The position numbers were made by a program, and so were the translations under genes. Below are positions 1 through 8,317 of a stretch of DNA of 64,000 nucleotides, one piece after another. The DNA is from Pseudonocardia oroxyli (GTDB lineage Bacteria > Actinomycetota > Actinomycetes > Mycobacteriales > Pseudonocardiaceae): contig NZ_FNBE01000003.1 of the NCBI RefSeq assembly GCF_900102195.1, positions 248,001-312,000 on the forward strand, in the 5' to 3' direction. The notes beneath the pieces are model-generated. The model searched no databases and had not been told where the DNA came from. It saw only the letters and a program-made list of their open reading frames with translations. The number at the start of each line of letters is the position of its first letter. Positions within the stretch are counted from its first letter, which is position 1.

Positions 1-2790
1 GTGGTCGCGCTCGGCCAGCGCGGTGCGCGCGGCCAGCAGGGCGGCGCGGACGGTGTCCGCCTCGTCCGGGTGCGGGGCCGGGACGTCCGCCCAGAGCGCG
101 GTCCAGCGCTCCCGGGCCTCGGCCCGCGCCACCGCGGCGGCCTCGGCGGCCCGCTCGGCGGCCGCGAGCTCCTCCTCGGTGGCGGTCAGCTCCGCGCGGG
201 CGCGGGTCAGCTCGGCCATCCGGTCCGCGGCGGTGATCATCCCGTCCGCGAGCCGGTCCGCCTCCCGCACCGCCCGCTCGACGGCGATCGCCGCCTCGGC
301 CAGGCTGGTGATCCGCTCGTGGGGAGTGGGACGGTCGGGAGTCGACCCGTCCGCTCCCGGACCGTGGATCTCGGGGGCGGACTGAGCCGTGATCCGTCCG
401 TGGGGAGCGGAGGGGTCGGGCAGCGACCTTGCGTCTTCCGACGAGTGGATCTCAGGGCTGGGCGAGGCCGCGGAGGCCTGGGGCAGCCGGGGGGCGGGAG
501 TCGCGGAGCCGTGTGCGGCCGTGATCCACTCCTCGGGAGCGGGGCGGTCGGAAATCGACCTCTCCGCTCCCGGACCGTGGATCTTGGGGGTGGGCTGGGT
601 TGTGATCCGTTCCTGGGGAGCGGAGGGGTCGGGCAGCGACCTCGCGTCTTCCGACGAGTGGATCTCAAGGTTGGGCGAGGCCGCGGAGGCCGGGTCAGCG
701 GTGCGGCGCGGAGCCGCTGAGCCGTCCGGGACAGTGATCCACTCCCCGGGAGCGGGGCGGTCGGAAATCGACCCCCCTGCTCCCGGACTGTGGATCTCGG
801 GGGCGGGGTGAGCCGTGATCCGTTCCCGGGGAGCGGAGGGGTCGGGAATCGACCCCTCTTCTCCCGGACTGTGGATCTTGGGGGCGGGCTGGGCCGTGAT
901 CCGTTCCCGGGGAGCGGAGGGGTCGGGAATCGACCGTTCCCCTCCCGGGCTGTGGATCTCACGGGTGGGGTGGGCCGTGCTCTCGCGGGCGGCGGCGAGG
1001 AGGGTGTCCACCGCGGCATCCCGGGCCGCGCGGGCGGCGGCCAGCGCGGCGGGGTCCGCCGGGGCCCCGTCGGCGACGAGCCGGTCGAGCGCGGCCCGCG
1101 CCGCGTCCCGACGGCGGGTGGCCCGGTGCGCCTCCCGCCGCGCCTGCCCGTCCGCCTCCGCGGCCTGCCGTAGTGCGGTGCGGTGCGCGGCGATCCGCGC
1201 GGCCGCGGGCGGCTCGGGCACCGCACCGGTGGGCGGCACCGCGCCGGGCAGCACCGCGCCGGACAGCACCGCGCCGGGCAGCACCGCGCCGGACAGCACC
1301 GCGCCGGGCAGCACCGCGTCGGACAGCACCGCGCCGGGCAGCACCGCGGTGCGAGCGGCGCCTTCGCTCACGAGGTCTGAGTCGGCGTGCCGTTCGTCGG
1401 GTGGGGGGAGGGCGGTGCCGGTCAACGCCCGGGTCGCGCGGAGGGAGGCGTCCGCGGCCTCGCGGAGTGCCTCACGGCGGAGGGTGGCGGCGGAGCCCGC
1501 GGCGCGGACGGCGCGGTGTGCCTCGACCACCCGGGCGACGGCCGCGGAGTCCGGGCCCGCGGTGCCCTCGGCGGCCTCGCGGACGGTCCGGCGGGCCTGC
1601 CGGTGCGCCTCGGCGGCCCGCTCCGCGGCGGCCTGCGCCCGCTCCACCTCCTCGCCCAGCGCCGCCAGGTCCGACGCCCGGTCGGCGGGCACCGTGAGCT
1701 GCTCCAGGCGCCGACGCAGCACCCGCGCGTCCACTCCCGGCTCGATCCGCTCCACGAGCTCCTCGGCCTCGCGGGCCCGGGCCGCCGACTCGGCGCGCAG
1801 GTCCGCGAGCCGGGCGGACTCGGCCTCCCGGGTCTGCCGCTCGCCGTCGAGGACGCGGATCCGCTCGGCGTCCGCGGTGAGCGCGTCCTCCACGCGGATC
1901 TCGGCGCGTTCGGCGCGCAGGTCCCGCAGCCGGGCCTCCAGCTCGTCCAGCGCCGCCTCCGCGGCGTCCCGGGCGGACCGGGCGGTGTCGAACTCGGCGA
2001 GGCGGGCCGCGTCCAGCACGACGCCCGAGGCCGCGAGCGCGGCCAGCTCGGCCCGCCGCCGCGCCACCGACCGCGCGGCCGAGTACGCCCGCAGCCGCTG
2101 CTGGGCCTCGACGCCCGCGCGGTCCGCCGCCTCGCGGTCGCGGGCCAGGCCCGCGGCCCGCCGTTCGAGCCGCTCGATCTCCTCGGCGAGCGCGGCGACG
2201 TCTCCCGCGCGCGACATCTGCTCGGCCATCGCGGCGTCGACGTGCTCGTACGCGCTGATCGCCCGGCGCAGCTCGACCGTGGAGGCGTTCCGGTGCTCCT
2301 TGTAGAGGCGGTCCGCCTCGTCGTCCAGCTCGGCGAGGACCGCGCGCACGTCACGCCCGCTGCGCGCGGTGAAGACCAGCTCGGCGAGCTCGCCGCCGCC
2401 CTCGCACAGCCGCGCCCCACCCTCGCGCAGCGCCTGGTGGCCGAGCCCGAAGCTCTGCGCCCAGGTGCGCCGGGCGTGCGCGCCTCCCGGCCCCCACGGC
2501 GCCTCGACCGCGGTGCCCTCCGGCCCGAACAGCCCGCGGGTGGTGCGGCGGACCTCCAGCTCGGTGTCCTCCAGCGCGATCTCGGCCGCGATCGCCAGCC
2601 GCGCGGGGGACGCGGCGTAGGCGTGGCGGACGGGCCGGGGGAAGCCCCAGAGCAGGTCGGACACCGCGTCGAGCAGGGTGGACTTGCCCGCCTCGTTCGG
2701 CCCGGTGACGAGCGTGAGGCCGGGGCCGAGCGCGAGCAGTCTGCCCTCGTGGGTGCCGTAGCGCTCGAGGGTCAGCCCGGTGATCCGCAT
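1..2790 (-). CDS. SMC-like AAA ATPase, SbcC/YhaN type (C-terminus beyond window)
   Basis: Open frame of 930 codons running off the left edge, so the C-terminal ATPase half (Walker B, signature) is not seen. The N-terminus begins MRITGLTLERYGTHEG and has a Walker A motif GPNEAGKST at residues 30-38, as in the RecF/SbcC/YhaN class of DNA-repair ATPases. Residues from about 150 on are Ala/Arg/Glu-rich coiled-coil-like sequence. The start overlaps the stop of the upstream metallophosphoesterase gene by one base (TGATG), the usual nuclease-ATPase pairing, so the product is inferred to be the ATPase partner of an SbcCD-like DNA nuclease. Odd features are a 35-residue AVLPG/AVLSG repeat (residues about 483-517) and a 223-residue tandem-repeat insert (about 606-828). 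Confidence 0.85.
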   Translation of the reverse strand, partial: MRITGLTLERYGTHEGRLLALGPGLTLVTGPNEAGKSTLLDAVSDLLWGFPRPVRHAYAASPARLAIAAEIALEDTELEVRRTTRGLFGPEGTAVEAPWGPGGAHARRTWAQSFGLGHQALREGGARLCEGGGELAELVFTARSGRDVRAVLAELDDEADRLYKEHRNASTVELRRAISAYEHVDAAMAEQMSRAGDVAALAEEIERLERRAAGLARDREAADRAGVEAQQRLRAYSAARSVARRRAELAALAASGVVLDAARLAEFDTARSARDAAEAALDELEARLRDLRAERAEIRVEDALTADAERIRVLDGERQTREAESARLADLRAESAARAREAEELVERIEPGVDARVLRRRLEQLTVPADRASDLAALGEEVERAQAAAERAAEAHRQARRTVREAAEGTAGPDSAAVARVVEAHRAVRAAGSAATLRREALREAADASLRATRALTGTALPPPDERHADSDLVSEGAARTAVLPGAVLSDAVLPGAVLSGAVLPGAVLSGAVLPGAVPPTGAVPEPPAAARIAAHRTALRQAAEADGQARREAHRATRRRDAARAALDRLVADGAPADPAALAAARAARDAAVDTLLAAARESTAHPTREIHSPGGERSIPDPSAPRERITAQPAPKIHSPGEEGSIPDPSAPRERITAHPAPEIHSPGAGGSISDRPAPGEWITVPDGSAAPRRTADPASAASPNLEIHSSEDARSLPDPSAPQERITTQPTPKIHGPGAERSISDRPAPEEWITAAHGSATPAPRLPQASAASPSPEIHSSEDARSLPDPSAPHGRITAQSAPEIHGPGADGSTPDRPTPHERITSLAEAAIAVERAVREADRLADGMITAADRMAELTRARAELTATEEELAAAERAAEAAAVARAEARERWTALWADVPAPHPDEADTVRAALLAARTALAERDH
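308..976 (-). repeat. In-frame tandem repeat array, 81/132-bp units, inside the SbcC-like gene
   Basis: Seven units begin at 308, 389, 521, 602, 734, 815 and 896 (each marked by gtgatcc on the plus strand). Lengths are 81, 132, 81, 132, 81, 81, 81 bp, all multiples of three, giving a 213-bp super-unit repeated in 308-733. The encoded 27-residue unit on the minus strand is Pro/Ser-rich and carries IHSPG, SIPDPSAP and RERIT elements. A mostly disordered insert is inferred. Confidence 0.9.
1241..1345 (-). repeat. 15-bp tandem repeat encoding AVLPG/AVLSG
   Basis: Seven consecutive 15-bp units alternate between gcgccgggcagcacc and gcgccggacagcacc (one has gcgtcg), so the true period is 30 bp. On the coding strand they give alternating AVLPG and AVLSG pentapeptides within the SbcC-like ATPase. 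The repeat preserves the frame. Confidence 0.9.
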
Positions 2791-4025
2791 CAGCCGGACC
2801 CCGCCAGCCGCGCCCGCAGCTCCTCCTCGGCCCGGCGCGCTAGCGCCGCCAGCCCGGCGTGGTCGCGCAGGTCCAGCCCCGCGCCGCGCAGCCGGCGCCC
2901 GACCTCGCGTTCCAGCGGCGCCACCATGGCCTCGACCTGCGACGGGTCCGCCACGAGCCGCTCCGCCGCCGCGGCCACCGCGCCCGCCAGCTCCTCGTCC
3001 ACGGCGGCCTGCGCGGCGGCGGCGCGGGGTGAGCGGGTCCGGTTGCGCACCGTCTCGACGACGGCCCCGGACTTCTCCGCGACGATGTCGATCTCGGCGC
3101 GCAGCCACTCGGCGTCCAGCAGGGCGGGGGCGGCCGCCGTGGCACCGTCGAGCGTGACCCGGGCGGCGACGGGCCGGGACCCCGCCTCCAGCCCGACGTC
3201 TCGCAGCCGCCCGTCCAGCGCGTCCAGCACCTCGTCCGCGTCTCCCAGGCCCGACACGTCCAGCCGGATGTGGGTCCAGCGCGCCACGTCGCACACCTCG
3301 TGGCGCAGCTGCGCCCGCCCGCCGGGCTCGACCTCGACGACCGTGGCGCCCTTGGCCCCCGGCTCGCGCGGGTGCCTGCCCTGCAGGTTCCCGCTGAACG
3401 CCGCCACGTGCTCGCCGTCCGCGACCACCCGCCGGTCGTGGACGTGGCCGAGGGCGAAGTACTCGTAGCGGCAGCGCTCGAGGTCCTCCGGGGTGCAGGG
3501 GGCGTAGGAGTCGTGGCCCTCGGCGCCGGTGACCGACGTGTGCAGCAGGCCCACGTTCACCAGCCCCGGGAGGCGGTCGGGGTAGGCCGGGACGAGGTTC
3601 TCCAGCACCGCGCGGGTGGCGAAGCCCTGGCCGTGCACGGCCAGGCCCACCTCGTCGAGCACCACGGTCTCGGGGCGGTCGGTGGCGAGCCGGTGCACGT
3701 TCGGCGGGAGCCGCAGCGAGCGCGTGATCTCGCTCTCCGCGTCGTGGTTGCCGTTGATCAGGAAGACCGGGATCCCCTCGTCGTGCAGCCTGGAGAGCTG
3801 CCGGACGAAGAAGGCGCCGGTGGCGTAGTCCCGCCAGTTCCCGTCGTAGACGTCTCCGGCCAGGAGCAGCGCGTCCGCCCGCTCGGCGACGCACAGGTCC
3901 ACCAGGTTCTCGCAGGCCCGGCGGGTGGCCCGGCGCAGCGTGGCGGCCAGGTCGCTGTCCGCCAGACGGGACAGGCCCAGCAGCGGGCTGTCCAGGTGCA
4001 GGTCCGCGGCGTGGACCAGGCGCAT
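2790..4025 (-). CDS. SbcD/YhaO-like DNA repair exonuclease (metallophosphoesterase)
   Basis: 411 residues. The calcineurin-like metallophosphoesterase fold is clear: MRLVHAADLHLDSPLLG at the N-terminus (Asp and His metal ligands), then GDVYD, NGNHD and GHVHD in order. Family knowledge makes this the Mn-dependent nuclease subunit that works with the SMC-like ATPase encoded just downstream, with which it overlaps by one base. Start chosen at ATG 4025 because a good ribosome site (GGGAGG) lies about 5 bases upstream. The C-terminal part (about 280-411) is a capping/ATPase-binding region rich in Ala and Arg. Expected role: processing of DNA ends or hairpins. It is the first gene of the visible two-gene operon. 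Confidence 0.88.
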   Translation of the reverse strand: MRLVHAADLHLDSPLLGLSRLADSDLAATLRRATRRACENLVDLCVAERADALLLAGDVYDGNWRDYATGAFFVRQLSRLHDEGIPVFLINGNHDAESEITRSLRLPPNVHRLATDRPETVVLDEVGLAVHGQGFATRAVLENLVPAYPDRLPGLVNVGLLHTSVTGAEGHDSYAPCTPEDLERCRYEYFALGHVHDRRVVADGEHVAAFSGNLQGRHPREPGAKGATVVEVEPGGRAQLRHEVCDVARWTHIRLDVSGLGDADEVLDALDGRLRDVGLEAGSRPVAARVTLDGATAAAPALLDAEWLRAEIDIVAEKSGAVVETVRNRTRSPRAAAAQAAVDEELAGAVAAAAERLVADPSQVEAMVAPLEREVGRRLRGAGLDLRDHAGLAALARRAEEELRARLAGSG

Positions 4026-4219
4026 GGCACCTCCCGAGAACTACATGCGTGGAATTCGAGGGTAGCGCCTGGCCCCGACAATCCGACGCAGCGTGCGGAA
4101 CGGGACCCGACGTGCCCGACGCCACGTACTGCGACCTGCGAGGAAGGACGTACCGTTGTCGGACCTGCACCCCTGCTTCAGCGTCGATCACGGGGCTACT
4201 CGACACCCCGGAGGCGACC

Positions 4220-4492
4220 GTGGCGATCCTGCTCTGCGAGCGCTGCTACGCACCGATCGACCCCGCCCGCGAGCGGCACGTCACGCTCGCCCACATCGAC
4301 GGCGCGCTGCCGGACGGCGACCTCCGCTGGGTGCACTCCGCCCTGCACGTCGGCCCGTGCGGGGCCCTCGCGACCGACCGCTCGGCCGCCGAGCCGCCGG
4401 ACACCGGCGAGTGGGACCCGCGCCGGCGGGGCTTCGCGCCCGCCGCCGCCGCGTGGATCAACCGGACGCCGGTGACCGACCGCACCCGCTAG
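4220..4492 (+). CDS. Small hypothetical protein with CxxC motif
   Basis: About 90 residues from GTG 4220, chosen because a GGAGG ribosome site (4209-4213) lies 6 bases upstream; the frame also stays open back to 4049, where residues such as CRTC would add a second Cys pair. The visible protein starts MAILLCERCYAPID and has one CxxC, a central charged part and a C-terminal AAAWINRTP stretch. No family is recognised. It is followed by a perfect hairpin and then by a sigma-factor gene. The H-x3-C-x2-C motif of zinc-binding anti-sigma factors is absent, so an anti-sigma role is not supported. Confidence 0.55.
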   Translation: MAILLCERCYAPIDPARERHVTLAHIDGALPDGDLRWVHSALHVGPCGALATDRSAAEPPDTGEWDPRRRGFAPAAAAWINRTPVTDRTR

Positions 4493-4510
4493 CGTCCCGG
4501 GCCGGCGAAA

Positions 4511-4535
4511 TAGGGGGGTCGGCCCCACCCCCCTA
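4511..4535. terminator. Perfect 9-bp inverted repeat (hairpin)
   Basis: TAGGGGGGT at 4511-4519 and ACCCCCCTA at 4527-4535 are exact reverse complements with a 7-base loop. It lies 19 bases after the stop of the small CxxC protein and about 85 bases before the sigma-factor start. There is no U-tract. It could end the upstream transcript or be a regulatory site for the sigma-factor gene. Confidence 0.5.
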
Positions 4536-4619
4536 GGGCGTTGCCCCGACGCGCGGACCGGCGGCGCGCGGAAGGCTCCGTCGGGTCCGCAGCGTGACGC
4601 TCCCCGTCGGAGGCAACCG

Positions 4620-5195
4620 TTGTCCGCGCCAGTGCCCGCGCCCACACCCGACGACGACCTGCTCCGCCGCGTCGCGCGTGGCGAACCCACCGCCTGGCGG
4701 GAGGTCGTGCAGCGCTACGAACGGCTGGTCCGGGCCCGGGTGCGCGGCTTCCGCCTGCAGCCCGCGGACGCCGAGGACGCGGTGGCGGGCACCTGGCTGC
4801 GGCTCGCGCAGCACGCCGACCGGATCCAGCACGCCGAACGCCTCGCGGGCTGGCTGTCCACCGTCGCGGGCCGGGAGTGCCTGCGGCTGCTGGACCGCAG
4901 CGCGCACGCCGGGATCCCCGTGGCGGACGTCGGGGAGCTCCTGACCGACGCGGTGCCCGGCCCGGAGCACCGGGCCGTGTCGGCGGAGGTCGCACGGGAG
5001 GTGCGGGGGCTGGTCGCCGCGCTGCCGTCCCGCCGGCGGGAGCTGCTGGCCGCGCTGTTCGCCGACGAGCCGTGGACCTACGAACGGATCACCGCGGACA
5101 TCGGGATCCCCATGGGCTCGATCGGCCCGACCCGGGCCCGCGCGCTCGCCCAGCTGCGCGCCGCCGTCACCGAGCGCGGTCTGCGGGCCGGGTAG
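4620..5195 (+). CDS. ECF-type RNA polymerase sigma factor
   Basis: 191 residues from TTG 4620, with GGAGG seven bases upstream. Region 2 is seen at about residues 10-75 (LLRRVARGEPTAWREVVQRY, then PADAEDAVAGTWLRL, corresponding to the usual D-A-E-D-x-x-Q helix). Region 4 is at about 125-185 (LPSRRRELLAALFADE, ITADIGIPMGSIGPTRARAL). Length and two-domain layout fit the ECF sigma family, which directs RNA polymerase to a small regulon. No anti-sigma gene is recognisable next to it. Its 3' end overlaps the convergent LuxR-type gene by 29 bp, so the two transcripts are antisense at their ends. Confidence 0.85.
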   Translation: MSAPVPAPTPDDDLLRRVARGEPTAWREVVQRYERLVRARVRGFRLQPADAEDAVAGTWLRLAQHADRIQHAERLAGWLSTVAGRECLRLLDRSAHAGIPVADVGELLTDAVPGPEHRAVSAEVAREVRGLVAALPSRRRELLAALFADEPWTYERITADIGIPMGSIGPTRARALAQLRAAVTERGLRAG

Positions 5196-8046
5196 CGGAG
5201 CGGACCCACAGGGCGCCCGCCTGCACCCGGCTGCGCACGCCGAGCTTGGCGAACAGGTGGGTGACGTGGATGCCCACGGTCTTCTCGCTGATGAACAGCC
5301 GCCGCGCGATCTCGCGGTTGGTGTGGCCCTCGGCGATCTCGGCCAGCACCTCGCGCTCGCGCGGCGTGAGGCTCGCGAGTCGGTCGGCCCGCTGCGCGGG
5401 CACCGGGACGGGCGGAACCGGTGGGCCCCCTTCGGGCAGCGCCACCCGGGCGCGGCGGGCCAGGTCGCGGACCTCGGCGAGGAGCGGACGGGCGCCGAGG
5501 CCCACCAGCAGGTCGTGGGCCCGCGTCAGGTCGTCCGCGGCGGCCGCGGAACGGGTGCGCTGCGCGAACCGCGCCTCGGCCCGGCGCAGCAGCCCGTAGG
5601 CCACGTTGTACGGATTGTCCCGGCGCTCCCACTCCTCGGCGACCTCGCCCCAGCGCTCCGGGTCCGACGCCCCGTCCGCCCGCGTCACCTCGGCCGCGCT
5701 CATCAGCGCGAACATCTGCACCGACCCGGCGACGGCGGGGGCCGCGCCCGCCGCCCGGGCCGGCAGGTCGGCGGCGTGGCGGCGGAGCAGTGCGACGGTC
5801 TCGGCGTCCGGGGCGGGGCGATCCAGCCGGGTGCACTCGGCGTGCGCCCGCAGGCCGTGCCAGACGAGTGCGGCGTCGAGCCAGACGTCGTCGTGCGCGG
5901 CCGTGAGCGCCAACCCGGTCAGCGTGTGGGGGATCGCCTCCTCGGGCCTGCCGTGGAACATCGCCAGGCCGGCGCGCAGGGTGAGCAGCGGGACCTTGTA
6001 CCGAGCGCCTGCGGTGTCGTGCGCGAGCATCTCGACGACGTCCAGGTCCTCGGCCGCGCCCGCCAGGTCGCCCTCGCCGACCCGCATCCGGCCGCGGGAC
6101 AGCCGGATGTCCATCGCCTCGCTGCCCGCCGGGCGCGCCGCGAAGGCCTGCTCGATCACGGCGTCCGCCTCCGCCCAGCGCCCCACGCGGAACTGGCCGT
6201 TGGCGGCCAGGGACAGCAGCCGCACCCCGTGGGTGCGGCCGAGCCCCAGCTCGGTGAGCCTGCGGGCCCCGGTCAACGCCAGCTCGATGCCCTCGGTGAT
6301 CGCGCCGAGCGGCCCGGACAGCAGCTCCGCGCGCCGGTGGTAGGCGCGCCCCAGGACCGCGGGCGAGCCGCTCTCCTCCGCCGCCCGCAGCCCCTCGGCC
6401 AGCGCGGCGGCGCCCGCGGCGGGGTCCTCCAGGTAGGCGAGGCTGTAGCCCAGCGTCAGCAGCAGGCGGGCCTGCTCGGCGAGCGCCCCGGTCGCGCGCG
6501 CGACCTCGAGGGACCGGACCGCCTCCTGCCGGGCCTCGGCGAGACTGCCGCCGAGCAGCAGCGCCTCCGCGTGGCCCGCCAGGGCGGTCGCGTCCGTGCC
6601 CGCGGCGAGGACCTCGCGGTAGACGCGTTCGGCCTCGGTGCCGCGGCCCGCGTCGAGCAGGTAGCCGCCGAGCCGGGACAGCAACGCGCTGCCGCCGCCG
6701 AGATCGAGCCGTGCGCGCAGCGCGGTGATCGCCGCGTCGTGTTCCCCGGCGAGGTGGGCGGCCTCGGCGGCCCGTTCGAGCGCGGGGGCCCGGTCCGGGG
6801 CGTCCGCCCCGGGGGCCAGGTCGGCGACCCGCTGCCAGTGGTGGAAGGCGTCCGCGTAGCCGTGGACCCGCTCGGCCGCCTCGGCCGCCGCCGCGGCGGC
6901 GGACCGGGCGCGCCCGCCGTCCCCCGCCCGGTCCCAGTGGTGGGCCAGCAGGGCGGGCTCGGCGGCGGCGGGGTCGGCGGCACCGAGCTCCGTCAGCGCG
7001 AGGGCGTGGCGCCGGTGCAGGTCGCGGCGCTCCGCGGGGAGCAGGTCCGCCGCCACCACGTCCACGGCCAGGCCGTGGCGCAACCGGTACCCCTCGTCCT
7101 CCACGACGACCGAGCCCTCGTCCACCGCCTCGCGCACCGCGGCCAGCAGCCGGTCGGCGGACAGGGCGGTGACCAGGCCCGTCACCTCGTGCGAGACGCT
7201 CCCCTCCGCCACCGAGAGCGCCCGGACGACGCTGCGGGCGTCCGGCGGGAGGGCGCGCACCCGGCCGAGCACGAGGTCGCGCAACCCGCCCGTGAGGGCC
7301 GCGGCGTCCCGGTCCCGCAGCGCGCGCAGGGTCTCCTCGGCGATGAACGCGTTCCCGCGCGAGCGGCGCCAGACGAGCTCGCCGGAGTCGGCGAGGTCCG
7401 CGGGGACGCCTGCCCCCGCGACGAGCGCGTCCACCGACGCCCGGTCCAGGGGGGCGAGCCGCAGGTCGTGGACCCGCGGGTGGCGGCGCAGGCCACCGAG
7501 GCCCAGCTCGTCGAGCCCCGGGGAACCGCCGCCCTCCCGGTGGGTGACCACGACGAGCAGCCGCGCCGATCCCATCGTGGCGGTGAGGTAGGTCACGAGG
7601 TCCCGGGTCGCGCGGTCGGCCCACTGCACGTCCTCGACGATCCACAGCACGGGACGGTCCGCGGCCGCCCCGAGCAGCACCCGTCCGGCCAGGTCGAGGG
7701 GGTGGGCGGCCGCGCCGGCACCGGGCAGGATCCCGAGCCCGGCCAGCTCGGCGGACCACGGGTCGAGCGCGGCCCGCCCCTCGGCGTCGAGCGCCCGGAC
7801 GGCCAGCCCGAGCGCCAACAGCGGCGGGCTCTCCCCCACGTCGACGGCGGTGCCGGACAGCACGAGCGCGCCGGTGCGGGCCGCGACGGCCGCCAGCTCG
7901 GTGACCAGCCGGGTCTTCCCGACGCCCGCCTCGCCGGACACCAGGACGACACCCGGCGTGCCCGCCCCGGCCGCCGCCAGGGCGCCGGAGAGCAGGCCGA
8001 GCTCGTCGGTGCGCCCGACCAGGGGCGGGCGGCTCGCGGCGCTCAC
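5167..8046 (-). CDS. LuxR-family ATPase transcriptional regulator (LAL/MalT-like)
   Basis: 959 residues from GTG 8046. The N-terminus SAASRPPLVGRTDELGLL leads into a Walker A motif (GEAGVGKTR, residues 38-46); LWIVEDVQWADRAT is the Walker B region. The middle is a long helical, TPR-like Ala/Leu-rich region. The C-terminus holds a LuxR-type helix-turn-helix (LTPREREVLAEIAEGHTNRE, then FISEKTVGIHVTHLFAKLG). This is the large ATP-binding LuxR regulator layout: an STAND ATPase that senses a ligand and activates promoters. The frame is open far upstream but overlaps the ROK gene there; the domain start fixes the GTG. A -10-like TACCGT lies 7 bases before the GTG, so a leaderless transcript is possible. 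The effector is unknown. Confidence 0.85.
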   Translation of the reverse strand: MSAASRPPLVGRTDELGLLSGALAAAGAGTPGVVLVSGEAGVGKTRLVTELAAVAARTGALVLSGTAVDVGESPPLLALGLAVRALDAEGRAALDPWSAELAGLGILPGAGAAAHPLDLAGRVLLGAAADRPVLWIVEDVQWADRATRDLVTYLTATMGSARLLVVVTHREGGGSPGLDELGLGGLRRHPRVHDLRLAPLDRASVDALVAGAGVPADLADSGELVWRRSRGNAFIAEETLRALRDRDAAALTGGLRDLVLGRVRALPPDARSVVRALSVAEGSVSHEVTGLVTALSADRLLAAVREAVDEGSVVVEDEGYRLRHGLAVDVVAADLLPAERRDLHRRHALALTELGAADPAAAEPALLAHHWDRAGDGGRARSAAAAAAEAAERVHGYADAFHHWQRVADLAPGADAPDRAPALERAAEAAHLAGEHDAAITALRARLDLGGGSALLSRLGGYLLDAGRGTEAERVYREVLAAGTDATALAGHAEALLLGGSLAEARQEAVRSLEVARATGALAEQARLLLTLGYSLAYLEDPAAGAAALAEGLRAAEESGSPAVLGRAYHRRAELLSGPLGAITEGIELALTGARRLTELGLGRTHGVRLLSLAANGQFRVGRWAEADAVIEQAFAARPAGSEAMDIRLSRGRMRVGEGDLAGAAEDLDVVEMLAHDTAGARYKVPLLTLRAGLAMFHGRPEEAIPHTLTGLALTAAHDDVWLDAALVWHGLRAHAECTRLDRPAPDAETVALLRRHAADLPARAAGAAPAVAGSVQMFALMSAAEVTRADGASDPERWGEVAEEWERRDNPYNVAYGLLRRAEARFAQRTRSAAAADDLTRAHDLLVGLGARPLLAEVRDLARRARVALPEGGPPVPPVPVPAQRADRLASLTPREREVLAEIAEGHTNREIARRLFISEKTVGIHVTHLFAKLGVRSRVQAGALWVRSATRPADRAR

Positions 8047-8317
8047 TGTCCGTACGGTATTCAGCCCCGGGCGCCGGGTCCAGCAGACCCCGTCCGCCCG
8101 CACGGGGGTGCGAGCCGCGAACCGGGGCCGGTGTGGACACGGCGACCGCCGGTCGCGCCCACACCACCCCCTCGGCCCCGGTCCGACGGTCCCCTCCCCC
8201 ACGTCGGGACAGAGCGCCGATCCCGGACCGCTGATACAGCGGAACCCGCGCGATGTCTTGCGCACACGAAAGACAGAAATGTGGCATCTTCGGTACATCA
8301 GCAGGTGAGGGGAAGTC

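Noticed and set aside
308..976. Intergenic repeat or CRISPR-like array
   Set aside because: All units are multiples of three and the minus-strand frame is uninterrupted, so it is coding repeat.
4049..4219. Longer start for the small CxxC protein at 4049
   Set aside because: Start at 4049 has no ribosome site and lies in the promoter region of the SbcD-like gene; GTG 4220 has GGAGG at good spacing.
4220..4492. Anti-sigma factor for the adjacent sigma factor
   Set aside because: The H-x3-C-x2-C zinc motif and any membrane segment are missing.
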